Shown here: positions 24,028 through 34,444 of the stretch, one piece after another
Position numbering within the stretch: position 1 is the stretch's first letter
Layout of the letters: each line of letters begins with the position of its first letter
DNA from: Caprimulgus europaeus
Lineage: Eukaryota > Chordata > Aves > Caprimulgiformes > Caprimulgidae
NCBI GenBank assembly: GCA_907165065.1
Contig: OU015532.1
Location: forward strand, 42,510,839-42,574,838
DNA: 64,000 nucleotides
Direction of reading: 5' to 3'
Program-made: the position numbers and the translations under genes
The notes under the pieces: model-generated
Database searches by the model: none
What the model was told of the DNA's origin: nothing
What the model saw: only the letters and a program-made list of their open reading frames with translations

Positions 24028-27000
24028 ACTAGCTGCAGCCTTCCTCTTCTCACCTGTTTCCAGAACTACTTACCCACAAACAAATGTAGTACACAGGTGA
24101 CAGTGTATTCCCTTGTTCTGGCTTGTCCATGAAGTACTGGAGAGCTTTAGGTGGTCCTTAGGTCCTGCAGAACATGCACTGCCACCAGATCCATGGCATT
24201 TGTGGTGTTGCAGCTGCTTCTTTTTTTTTCTCCCCCCCCCCAACTCCTTATTTTTACTTCTGTAGAGATAAGTGCTGTTCCTCAAAGTCAAGAATAGGTG
24301 ATTTTGATGCTTTTGCTGAACAACCTTGTCGGGTCTCTCAGTCTCTGGCACATTTTGGGGCACGATTCAGTGAAGAGCACACATAAATTTTAGTTTGCAT
24401 CTCTGGAAAAAATTCTCTTGACGTAGAACCTCCTGTGAGCTGAACTAGAAGAGCTTTGCTTCCTGTTCCTCAGTTCTCTGCAGGGTCAATGCTGCAGCCA
24501 CCTGACAGGGATCTATTAAAAACTCTTTATATAGTTCTGTTTGTGAGATCATGTGCGTGTGAGTACTTATATCAACACTTCCTGCAGTTGTCTTGAAGAG
24601 CAGAGGGCTGTAGCAATATCTCGCACAATAGGTGGCACTGGCTTTTGTACTGCATGTGGGCTTAAAGATCTGCTTTACTGCATTGTTAGAAATCGACAGT
24701 AGCTGTTCATTTTTCTTTTTAAATAAACTGTAATTTGTTCCTTGCTTACATATTATTCTTGTTTCCCTTACTGATACTGATGATAAGAGCTTTAGCAAAC
24801 ATTCGTGATTCTGCGTCTGTGTTTGCATCCTACTGTGAAATGCATCCTCCTTTGCTTCTCCTGTGCTCAGGTGAACATTGGATTTTAAAAATATATATAT
24901 ATTTTTTTTTCTTTTTCAGTAGCTGGACTGAAAGACCTCATGCTACCATTATAAAGAAATACTGTACTGTTGGGAGAGTTGTGAGTAGGGAGAAGGAAAA
25001 CCCATTATAGTCAGTCAGTTGATGATATTCATTCTGACTTTTATGCAGAGAATTGCTCATTAATTTTTTAAATTAGCCCCACAAATAGGTAGCTGCCAAT
25101 TACGATACTGAGCGTTGATTCACCAGTCAGACTCAAGTTATTGCTTCTGGCAGCCAAACTGTAAAAAGGGATAGTATGTTTGCAGTCAGTTGTGAAAGAC
25201 CTTTCACCCAAGAGGTCCTCCAAGCTCCTCCCATAGGAGAATTATCAGTTGAAATGATGAACTGAAAGTCGCAGCTTGTCTGGAAAGTCTGCAAATCGCT
25301 GAACCCTGAGAAGGCAGCCAAGTACACACTGGCTTTTCGCAGCTGGTAGATGCTCCCCGGTGCCATGCTGTTCTCTGGGCACTTGTCAAGACAGCATGGT
25401 CTCTGGCTGCAAAAATATAGGGAGTATCATCCCTGCCAAGGAAAGTCCATGTGTTCTGAGCACCTGTGATGCAGCTGAAAGCTAACAAATTAATCAAAGT
25501 TCGGAAAACAAAGGCTTCTTTTTTCTTAGTTTTACCCAACTCTTCAAGCTGTGGCCATCTCTGATTTATGTGTGTTGCTACACAGGTGTGTGTCTCTTCT
25601 AAATGCTACCCATGTCTGCCTGTCCCCATGTTTCTGTGTTTGGCAAGGAAGAGATTTTAAGCTACAACTTTATTGTCTTAAATAACAAATGAGTTTCTTG
25701 TCTTTGTGCTACCTTATTTCTCTTGACTCTGTACAAGCAGTGGAAGGAAGGAGGAAGGTTTTCTCAAGGGATGCAATAAAGCAAGAGCCTGATGTAGCTG
25801 CTCTGGGCTTTTTCCTAGAAGACTCTTCATCTCCTTGTGTTGACTACATGGGAATGTTGTACAGCTGCAGATACATGACCTATAGTCACGTATTACAACC
25901 AGTCCCCAGTATTTTTAACCAAGTGTTCATGGAAGTGGTTTCATTTAGTAACCTTATGGAATGTTGGTGTCATAGTTCTCTTTTAAACTGCATGATCTCT
26001 CTAAGGGTTAACTTGTGATGATCTTGCTAACATCTGAAGTAGATTTGATACTGTCTTCCTTTGCTCAAAGGCCACAGTCTACACTTGTGAGGTCTCAGTC
26101 TTTTGTTATACAGTGAAGTTCCTAAGAGCTTTTTTGCCATCTTCTTTTCTAGGGTGCATCTTTCCCCTGTTCTGTGAGTCTCTATTGCATAGAATCTCTT
26201 GATGTTGTTACATGTATGCTCAGATTCTAAATTCCTTCAAGTTTTATCTTATCTGAAAATCAACCTTACCAACAGTGGTAGTTCATTTCTATCAAAATTA
26301 AGTCTTATCTGGGCTCTTGCAGCAGCAGTGATGAAATAACCCAATTTAAAATAAAAGCAATGGTTTTGGGGGGAACAAATCTTTTTTACCTTTTCCAAGA
26401 TTCCAGCTGCATGCGAGTGTCCAGTGACAACCTGATCTTTGGTCACGTAATGCTGTCTCTGTAATGGACATCAATACAAAGCCAGAATGTGATTATTTTG
26501 TCACTCTACAGGTAGGATATAAATAGAGTTTTAACAAATTCTGTATCACTTGCAAGGCTCCTGCTGCTCGCTGGTGGTGGTGGTGCCTTGAAATGTTCAT
26601 TAAAATGACTTAAAGTGTTGTTTAAGCAGACTGTCTCACACAGTCAGCTCAGCTGGCTGCTGTTTTCGATTCACTATATCAATCAGGACTTCAAGACTCT
26701 ACATTTTAATTTCTTTTGCATCAGAATCAACTTTGTCAACTCGTTTGTGCACCTCAGTTACATAAATTGCCCCTCAGCTGTGAAAAGTAGGTAGTGTACT
26801 GCTTTGTAAAGAGCCCAGATTCTGAGGGATCTGGAAAGCTTTTTTTGGAGTCCAAACTTATGAAGAACAATTTTAGCTTTCTCTTCTGAGGTTTAAATAT
26901 TACAACTTAGACACTGTCTGGCATTTTTAATAGCCAATAGTAAAGATGCAGCCGTAGAACCTACTAGCGCTAGATGCTGACAAGCACTGTCAGACAGCAT

Positions 27001-28678
27001 AGATGAGTTTGGCAGGGTTTTAGGACTCTGACCAAGCACACAGAAGTAGAGTACTGATGAGTGTCCACAGCTCAGGTGATTTCTTTTTTTAAAAAAACTT
27101 GAAAAGTTAAATATCTAGGCTTTCACCTTGTGAATTAATTCTCCCTCTGCCTTAGGGGAGCAACAGGAAAGAGAATGTTGAAAGCAATGGTGCTGGCCTA
27201 CCATAAACTTTCACTTCAGTAGTTCTGGTGTTTGATACAGACACTTTGTTTTAACTCATCTGTAATATTCCCATTGTAAAATCATAAAATTGATCAATGA
27301 CTTGATATTTTTACAATCTGAAACCTGTGAGCAGCCTTCAGAAGAAGCCTGGTGTCTTCTAGCTCTTCCTAAAAATGCATGTGGATGAGTTTCCTTCCTG
27401 TGTTTTTATACTGCATCATAATGTGCAAGTCGGGTACCTTGTTTGTATCAGGCAGGGCCATATCACCTTCCATATAAAATTATGAGAAGGCCTCTTGAGG
27501 CTAGTTAAATTATTGCTCCTTGGAGTAAGTATCTCCTCTTGCAGTTAGAATTCGCTTTAACTCATGGTCTTAAATGGCAGTAGAGCATGTCAGCAGTTTG
27601 GATCCTTGGGACTGTAAAGAGATTAGCCACAGCTTTCTTCTCAAGCTTCAGGACTGGCCCTTTTTGACAAATGCAATCCCTGGTTTAGGTGACAGAAATT
27701 AAAACATTGTCCCTTTTGTTTGCATATACTCCCTCTCTTTTTTTTTCCATGATTAGAGGATTTATACAGCAATCAAAATCCTGTTGTTTTCCTCTTCCTC
27801 GGTGATGATTGCACCAAACACTGAGTATATTTTGTGATTTCAAGCTTCTATTTTCTTGTAAGAAAATATTCTGTCTCTGTCACTTTTGTGTCACAACCTT
27901 TTAAAGGTAAGCTCTTTGGATAACTCCTTGGGGACAGTCAGTTCTATCTCTGCTTTCCCTTAAGATGAGACTGCAGTGCGCTTGGCATTTGTTGGAATTT
28001 GAATTTCTAATGATCATAAGAAAAGGGTCTCTGCATTAATGACTATTCATGGTACTTTTAAAGTACCCATAAACTTTCAGCGGTGATATCCAAGCTTAAA
28101 GGGGAACAGCTGCAGATACTGACACGCTGATGGTAGATGATAATTTGAAATTTGTTTGCAGCAAAACTCCTGTCTCTGAGTGTTTTAAAAAATAATAATT
28201 AAAAAAATCTTTAACAAGTTGAAATATGTGCTAGTGTGAGATCAGGTAGATCGCTGTTCTGTGGAAGTCAGTAGTGACACAGTCTTAATTGTCCAACATC
28301 TGTTCCTGCAGAAGAGCTGCTGGGATAGCTCATTGTATTTAACTGTCTTCTTTCGGCTTCTTTGGGGCAGAAAATGGTTCTAGTGATATGAAAAGAATCC
28401 TTTACCCAAACCCTGCAGGATCTGTTGCATCTAAGACAAAGGGCAACAGACTTCACACTGAGCTGCAAGATCAGTGCAGTTGGCTGTGAGTTTAGTGGCA
28501 GCAAGAGTAGCGGGGGTCTGAAAAGTTGACACCTATGGTATTTCTTTGCCGTTATCCTGAAAATGTGTTCCTCTAGTAACAGCAAAAATGCAAAACCCAG
28601 GCTGTGAACTTAGGCTCAGTTTATGAATGTTTCCCCACCCTACCCTCAAATTTCCACTATCTTGTAGCCATTTCCCAG
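24028..28678. other. Non-coding DNA, no gene recognised
   Basis: Contains a T run followed by a C run at about 24222-24241 and an AT/T-rich run at 24887-24917. A 63-base minus-strand stretch at 24074-24136 is open (21 codons, including YFMDKPEQGN) and is followed by a consensus TGG|GTAAGT donor, with an acceptor ending CTCTCCAG. It is a weak exon candidate with no recognised homology. Confidence 0.6.
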
Positions 28679-28980
28679 AATCACAGAACAGTTGAGGTTG
28701 GAAGGGGCCTCTGAAGGTCATCTAGTCCAACCACGCTGCTCTAGCAGGGACTCCTCGAACACATGAACCAGGATTTTGTCCAGACTGCTTTTGAGTGTCT
28801 CCAGGGAGGGAGATTCCACAACCTCCCTGGACAACCTGTGCCAGTGCTCTGGCACCCTCACAGTAAAGAAGTTCTTCCTTATGTTCAGGTGGAACTTCGT
28901 ATGCTGCAGTTTGTGCCTGTTGCCTCTCGTCCTGTTGTTGGGTGCCAATGAGAAGAGTCTGGCCCCGTCCTCTAGACACA
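28679..28980 (-). mobile_element. CR1 LINE, 3' fragment
   Basis: Reverse complement of a CR1 3' end: AGAATCACAGAACAGTTGAGG at the left edge is the element's 3' terminus. Minus-strand translation shows [12 protein letters not shown] in one frame and [12 protein letters not shown]...[18 protein letters not shown] in another, the CR1 ORF2 C-terminal tail. It closely resembles the 6503-6816 copy block by block (GGCCTCTGAAGGTCATCTAG, GGGAGGGAGATTCCACAACC, ACAGTAAAGAAGTTCTTCC), so both belong to one subfamily. 5' truncated and inactive. Confidence 0.94.
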
Positions 28981-30674
28981 TCATTTCCTTAGTGATGTGT
29001 TGGAAATGCAGCATCCAATATGAAATACTTTTTTTTTCTTTTTTTTCCCTCAACTGAAATGAGATTGGTGATTCCAGGCGAGATCTTAATTGCTTTTGGT
29101 TCACAACATGCTCTGTGTTGCTAGGTAGTACATAGCTCAGCGCTACATCCGTCTGCTGAAATGAGTCTCAGGAGAGGAGTAACAGGATTGGGGAGCTTGC
29201 AAATTAGGTGTGATGTACAGTGTTAGAGAAGTGGTGGAGTAGTGGACTACAATTGTCCTTCAACAACTTTTGTAGTCCAAGAAAAAGAGAAACTGGCGCA
29301 GGAATAAATGTAACCCGTGGGGTCAGAACCGCAGTAATCATCTGGGCTGCAGGTCAGAGATGAGCTATGCCATCAGCTCTGTCTGAAGGTTTTAACAGCA
29401 TCTGCCTTCTCTCTGCTTGACTTGTAGTATATGAGTTTGCTTTCATGAGTGCTAAAATATGCTTGTATAAAAATATCCATCGTATACTGTGTGTAAAGGC
29501 TTTCTGTAGAGTATTCAAGAGAAGAAGCGAGAAGGATATAGAGACTCTGTTTGGAGCTGGCAAGTCAGCTTTGTTGGCTCTGGTGATTTCCTTGAACAAG
29601 CATGCTTTAAAGACACAGCGAAGAGCAAAGTACTGAGAAGATAAAGTTATAAAAAAGGTGCCTACCAGATGTATAAATTGCTGACAGCCCTATTGTATTC
29701 CTAATAATCCATCTCGCAAGAAGAAAAAACTTCCAGTGCACAGCCGTGAATTTATTTTACATCTATCACGTTGTGCAGTCCTGGCACTGTCTCTGATTCA
29801 GATTTTTCATACTCTTCATCTCTCAGGTAAATTAAAAACTATTGAAACAGCTGCGTGTTGCCTCTGAGAGTATTGCTTCTGTGTGAAAGACAGCAGTTTT
29901 CCATAGGATGGATATTAGATAGGCTCCTCTGGGGAGAAATATTTGGAAGTCTAAATGCCAGCCAGTTGAGTGCAGCACCCATATTCTCATGTGTTTTTCA
30001 GTGTTGATCTCTGCTGTTATCGCTGAAAAGATGCGTACTGACGCAAGGTAGGCAAGTGAGAATGAAATATCTGCTAAGGATAAGGGATAAAAAGATGTAC
30101 TTCAGATCTTGCTAATTGAGAGTAGTGCATGTATTTGACCCGTGGCTCTTGGAAACTGCATCTGTTGGATCACTTTCACTCACTTAGGGAGGTAATTCTA
30201 CCAGAAAAAGGTAGGCAAGGCTTTTTGACACTTAGTCCTTGTGAACACAGTGCTGCTTTTTGCTCACAGTTTTATGCTCTAGTTATTTAGATATTAATTT
30301 TATAAATATTTTTATACTAAGATCTCTGTTCAAAGAGTGGAGAGGTTTGTGTAGAACCTGTGCCACCTTCTCAACTTTTTCCTCTCCCTTTTCTCATTCT
30401 TTCCTTTTCCTACAGTCCTTGCAGAAAAAAATTATCACGCACTAGCCATGCCAGCCAATATTTTGATGTTCTAAGATGGGTATTATTTTGTCCCACTGCT
30501 ATTTGTTATAAATACTGCGTTTCTATAGGCTACATTAAAAGAATATGAAGTGATGCACTCATGTTCTAAAAAACGCTTTATTTAAATCAACCTTGAGCCA
30601 CTTCCTCTCTTCATCTGTATTACGATACTGTTTAGTAACGAGTTCACATACTACTGCAAGTTCCCACATTTGCT
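28981..30674. other. Non-coding DNA, no gene recognised
   Basis: Spacer between a CR1 and a pyrimidine tract. Nothing beyond short chance ORFs is visible. Confidence 0.65.
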
Positions 30675-30678
30675 TTTT

Positions 30679-30951
30679 CCCTTTCTCTTTTTTCTTTTCT
30701 CCCTTTCTCTTTTTTCTTTTCTCCCTTTCTCTTTTTTCTTTTCTCCCTTTCTCTTTTTTCTTTTCTCCCTTTCTCTTTTTTCTTTTCTCCCTTTCTCTTT
30801 TTTCTTTTCTCCCTTTCTCTTTTTTCTTTTCTCCCTTTCTCTTTTTTCTTTTCTCCCTTTCTCTTTTTTCTTTTCTCCCTTTCTCTTTTTTCTTTTCTCC
30901 CTTTCTCTTTTTTCTTTTCTCCCTTTCTCTTTTTTCTTTTCTCCCTTTCTC
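30679..30951. repeat. 22-bp pyrimidine minisatellite, 12 identical units
   Basis: The unit CCCTTTCTCTTTTTTCTTTT plus CT (22 bp) is repeated head to tail. Units begin at 30679, 30701, 30723 and so on to 30921. I read all 12 full units as identical, followed by a partial thirteenth that degrades into CTCTCCTCTTTCC. The array has no purine on the plus strand. Because 22 is not a multiple of three, translation cycles every 66 bases. Open frames of over 100 codons on both strands exist only because C/T-only (or A/G-only) DNA contains few or no stop codons, and they are not genes. Pure polypurine-polypyrimidine DNA with internal mirror symmetry can form triplex (H-DNA). Perfect identity implies recent expansion or ongoing homogenisation. 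Confidence 0.97.
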
Positions 30952-30972
30952 TCTCCTCTTTCCTTTCCTACT

Positions 30973-31045
30973 CTGGCAGGGGGATTGGACTAGATGATCT
31001 CTCAAGGTCCCTTCCAATCCCTAACATTCTGTGATTCTGTGATTC
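30973..31045 (+). mobile_element. CR1 LINE, extreme 3' tail
   Basis: Only about 72 bp remain. GGCAGGGGGATTGGACTAGA is followed by TGATCTCTCAAGGTCCCTTCC, then AATCCCTAACATTCTGTGATTCTGTGATTC, the CR1 3' end with two ATTCTGTG terminal repeats. It lies inside a pyrimidine-rich tract, with the minisatellite on its 5' side and CCTTT repeats on its 3' side. The severe 5' truncation is typical of target-primed reverse transcription. Confidence 0.9.
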
Positions 31046-31255
31046 CTTTCCTTTCCTCTCTTTTTCTCTTTCCCTCTTTTTTCCCCTACCCCCCTTTCTC
31101 TTTCTCATTTTTTAATTTCTCTCCATTCTTCCCCCCCACCTCTCCTTTATTTTTCTTTCTTTCTCTCTTTCTTTTCTTTCTCCCTCTCTTCTCGTTTGCT
31201 TTTTCTCCCCACGTTTGTTTTTTCTCCCCACGTTTGCTTTTTCTCATTCTTTCTG
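31046..31255. repeat. Pyrimidine-rich tract with 19-20 bp tandem units
   Basis: C/T-rich DNA continues for about 200 bp after the CR1 tail. At its end, from about 31193 to 31245, a unit of the form TTTTTTCTCCCCACGTTTG is repeated about two and a half times. The whole 30675-31255 interval is therefore one polypyrimidine domain interrupted by the CR1 tail. Confidence 0.85.
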
Positions 31256-33734
31256 GCACTGCATCTGAAGCACTGCATACAATGCAAATCTTGCAGTAAA
31301 GTCAGAGATAATTTCTTCTCACGGGTGGTTCTATAATATTACGGTGACAGCAGTGTTTGACAAGTATGCGTATGGTTGCATTGTAGCAGTTGAAATGAAG
31401 TGTTTTCATTCCAACAGAAACTGAAGCATAGCAGAGTCTTTGCTTTGATTGTGCTTTGGGTTCAGTGTCACAGCACGTAGCTGGGGAGCTTTCTTGTGTT
31501 GGCAGAAAGGTGGGGTAGGAGCAGAGCTCTCCCTGCTCCTGCTTTGGTGCCTTGACCTGACCTGGTGCTACAGCTCTGAAAAGCTCTGCTCCAGGCAGTC
31601 AGGGTAGGTGGAGTCAGAGGCTGTGGTTGTCTTTGCTGCCGAGATGTGCAAAATGGATTTTTCCAAAGCTTGTAAACAAATAAACCCCTGGAGTTTTGGA
31701 TTTCTTAGAGTGGAAAACTGAGGTTCACAAGCGTTACGTGGTTGTCACACGTTTCGTCTCCTGCTCGCTGATAATCTTTAGAAGTTAATGAGTGGTGGTT
31801 GGCCTTTGATTCTGTCTTGATGTAAAGTCATTCTTGTGTTGGCAGCACTTGATAATTAATTGGTAACAGACCAAACGCTTCTGTGTGACTCATTCCCACC
31901 TTCATTTTCTAACTCCATCTGTCACCCAAAGCCTTTTAGTTCTAGTAGGTCACAACACAAAACAACTGGATAACCAAATTGCACACGTTTCCAACATCTC
32001 ATCTGGTAATATGTATGAAAATTATTTTATTTTTTTTTTAGTGTATGAGTGTGCTTCTGTAAACAGAACAATACAGAGACTCTGCCTCAATGACAGCACT
32101 GCAGCTCTGAGCCTGTGGAAAACAAGGGCCCATCTGAGGATGTAGGAGAACATGTGCAAACATTTCTTCATCAAGTGGATGTTCTGTGGCAGGCCGTATG
32201 GAGGTGTAATGATAAACCCCTTTGGCATGGTTTCCTTTCCAGTTTCTATTGACCAGTATAATGTATGTTGAGAGAGTTCTTGTGTAGTCCAGGATTTTTC
32301 TTGGTTTTGTTCCTTTTCTACAAAGGATGTTACTGCATCAATATTTTTGGTGGCACGTAGTAAGTAGCAATTGTAATGTGGAAGTCTGAAATGCTTTGTT
32401 TAGTTATCCTCAGGTGAAATTATTTTTTCTTTGAAGTAATGGAAGAGCTTTCTCTTTCCATCTTGGATAAAATTATTGGAAGGAGTTAGATTTTTTTTAT
32501 TCTGGATAAAATTATTCAAAGGAGTTAGATTTTATATTCTGATGTGCTAGAGTATCTTTTCTGTCAAATAAAATTGACACTCCCTACTATGTCTGCAAAC
32601 AAAAAAAAATCACCTTTTCTTTTTCTTGTGTTTAATCCCTCTTGTATTACTAGCTCCTAATGGAGTTTATGCAAACACTTGAGATTATAAAAGAAAAAAA
32701 ATAATCAAATGGGTACTCAAGTGATTCAGGCAGGCAGATTATTCTAACTTTAAAAATTTTTTTTTAGAAAAAAGAAAAAAGGTGAGGGGAGGCAAGCGTG
32801 GAAGAAGCTTGGGCATCAGAGTGCTCTGTCCAGGAGAAAACAAGGGCTGCATAAACAAATGGGACCTGGACAATCCTCACTTCCCATTCAGGAGGAGCCA
32901 GGAAAAAACGTGAAGTCACCTGGGAGTTGTGTAGTTGTCTTTATGGTGTGATCCATAAGGCTGAGTCCCAAATGCATGGAGCCAATCTTGCATGTTTTTA
33001 ACAAGAGAATTGTCTGATAAATCTGCAGCTGTTGTGTGCTGAAGCACAAGATGTGTGTGTGAGTTTACTTGCCAGGCTTTAGTTTTCTATCTGGGATTTT
33101 GCTGGAACTGGGAAATCAAGGTTTTGTGGAAAACCAGCCAGATTGGCAAGAACAGACATGAGAAGTATTGAGTTGGAGCAGTCCCATCTAAGCTGCTGAA
33201 TGCTGCTGATAAGAGAGCTCAGGTCAACCCATCATGACCAGTGTAGAAGGTTGTGAAATGCATTAGGAGCCCTTTTGCCCGCGGTGTTTTACAGGTGCCT
33301 TGTCTCCCCCAGCACAAAGCCATGCTGGCTGAGCTGGTTGTTTACAACACTGACTTGAGCAGGGCAAGCAGCCTCTAGGTCCCCTTGGTGAAATGGACCT
33401 TTGCCAGCTTAAAGCTAAGGTGGATCTCTGAGAAACTGTTTTCCTTTTCAATTTTCTTATGCTTCATTAGAGCTCAAATATCCTTATACATAGCATGTAT
33501 AATCCTCTCTAGAAGAAAGGCAACCCCACCAAGGAACAGTCTCTAGCTACGGTCAGCTGCTTCTGTAGTTTCTGTTTTTGATCCAGAGACAGAACAAAGT
33601 TAATGCTAGGTAAGAATTTCCAAAGCCATGCCCAGACTCTTTGGGGGTGGGGGCAGGGAGGCCATGTGAGGTGTGAATGGGTAGGAAAGGAAGGGTGTGA
33701 AAAGCTCTTGATGGTAGAATAAAAGAAAAGCTCA
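31256..33734. other. Non-coding DNA, no gene recognised
   Basis: Contains a weak MIR-like word series near 31703-31752 (GGAAAACTGAGGTTCA, then CGTTACGTGGTTGTCACAC) and the tandem duplication listed at 32463-32541. The short open peptide at about 33312-33377 (after a CCCCCAG acceptor) ends in a stop without a donor and is not called. Confidence 0.6.
32463..32541 (+). repeat. Tandem duplication of a ~39-bp unit
   Basis: Two adjacent copies of TGGATAAAATTATT..., each followed by AAGGAGTTAGATTTT and a TTATTC or TATATTC end. They differ by GG versus CA after ATTATT and by T-run length. This is a simple local duplication, probably by slippage. Confidence 0.9.
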
Positions 33735-34444
33735 GTCATCTGGACTGAGAGCAGCCCTGAGGAGAAGGACTTGGGGGTACTGGTGGATGAGAAGCTCAAC
33801 ATGAGCCGGCACCGTGCGCTGGCAGCCCAGAGGCCAATAACCGTGTCCTGGGCTGCACCCAGAGCAGCGTGGGCAGCAGGGCCAGGGAGGGGATTCTGCC
33901 CCTCTGCTCCGCTCTCCTGAGACCCCACCTGCAGTGCTGCCTCCAGTGCTGGGGCCTCCAAAATGAGAAGGACATGGACCTGGAGCGAGTCCAGAGGATG
34001 CCACGAGGATGATCCAAGGGCTGGAGCAGCTCTGCTGTGAGGACAGGCTGAGAGAGTTGGGGCTGTTCAGCCTGGAGAAGAGGAGGCTCCAAAGAGACCT
34101 TCTGGCAGCCTTCCAGTAACTGAAGGGGCTACAGGAAGGCTGAGCAGGGACTTTTATCGAGGGCAGGGAGTGATAGAACAAGGGGAAATGGCTTTAAACT
34201 GGAAGAGGGGAGATTTAGATAGGAGATATGAGGAAGAAATTCTTCACTGTGAGGATGGTCAGACACTGGCCCAGGTTGCCCAGAGAAGCTGTGGCTGCTC
34301 CTCCCTGGAAGTGTTCTCGGCCAGGTTGGATGAGGCTTTGAGCAACCTGGTCTAGTGGAAGGTGTCCCTGCTAATGGCAGGGGGGTTGGAACTGAATGAT
34401 CTTTAAGGTCCCTTCCAACCCAAACCATTCTATGATTCTATGAT
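33735..34444 (+). mobile_element. CR1 LINE, ORF2 end to 3' terminus
   Basis: Sense-orientation CR1 of about 710 bp. It starts in the ORF2 block that reads ESSPEEKDLGVLVDEKLNMS and continues through the ALAAQ segment, the ERVQRM-like region in shifted frames, and the C-terminal tail (one frame reads [15 protein letters not shown]). The 3' end is intact and textbook: AACCTGGTCTAGTGGAAGGT, GGGGGGTTGGAACTGAATGATC, then ATTCTATGATTCTATGAT at 34427-34444. Frameshifts and stops (for example after the PSAPLS region) show it is dead. It shares diagnostic blocks with the copies at 46879, 52165 and 55646. Confidence 0.95.

Noticed and set aside
24074..24136. 63-base minus-strand open segment with a GTAAGT donor
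   Set aside because: The acceptor pyrimidine tract is weak and the peptide is unrecognised; comparable segments occur by chance in this window.
30559..31017. A 152-codon Lys/Glu/Arg-rich ORF on the minus strand and two Phe/Ser-rich ORFs on the plus strand
   Set aside because: They are translations of the all-pyrimidine minisatellite, where stop codons cannot or rarely occur. No gene context.
33312..33377. Open stretch HKAMLAELVVYNTDLSRASSL after a CCCCCAG acceptor
   Set aside because: Ends in a stop immediately before a poor donor, and no polyadenylation context was seen; likely chance.
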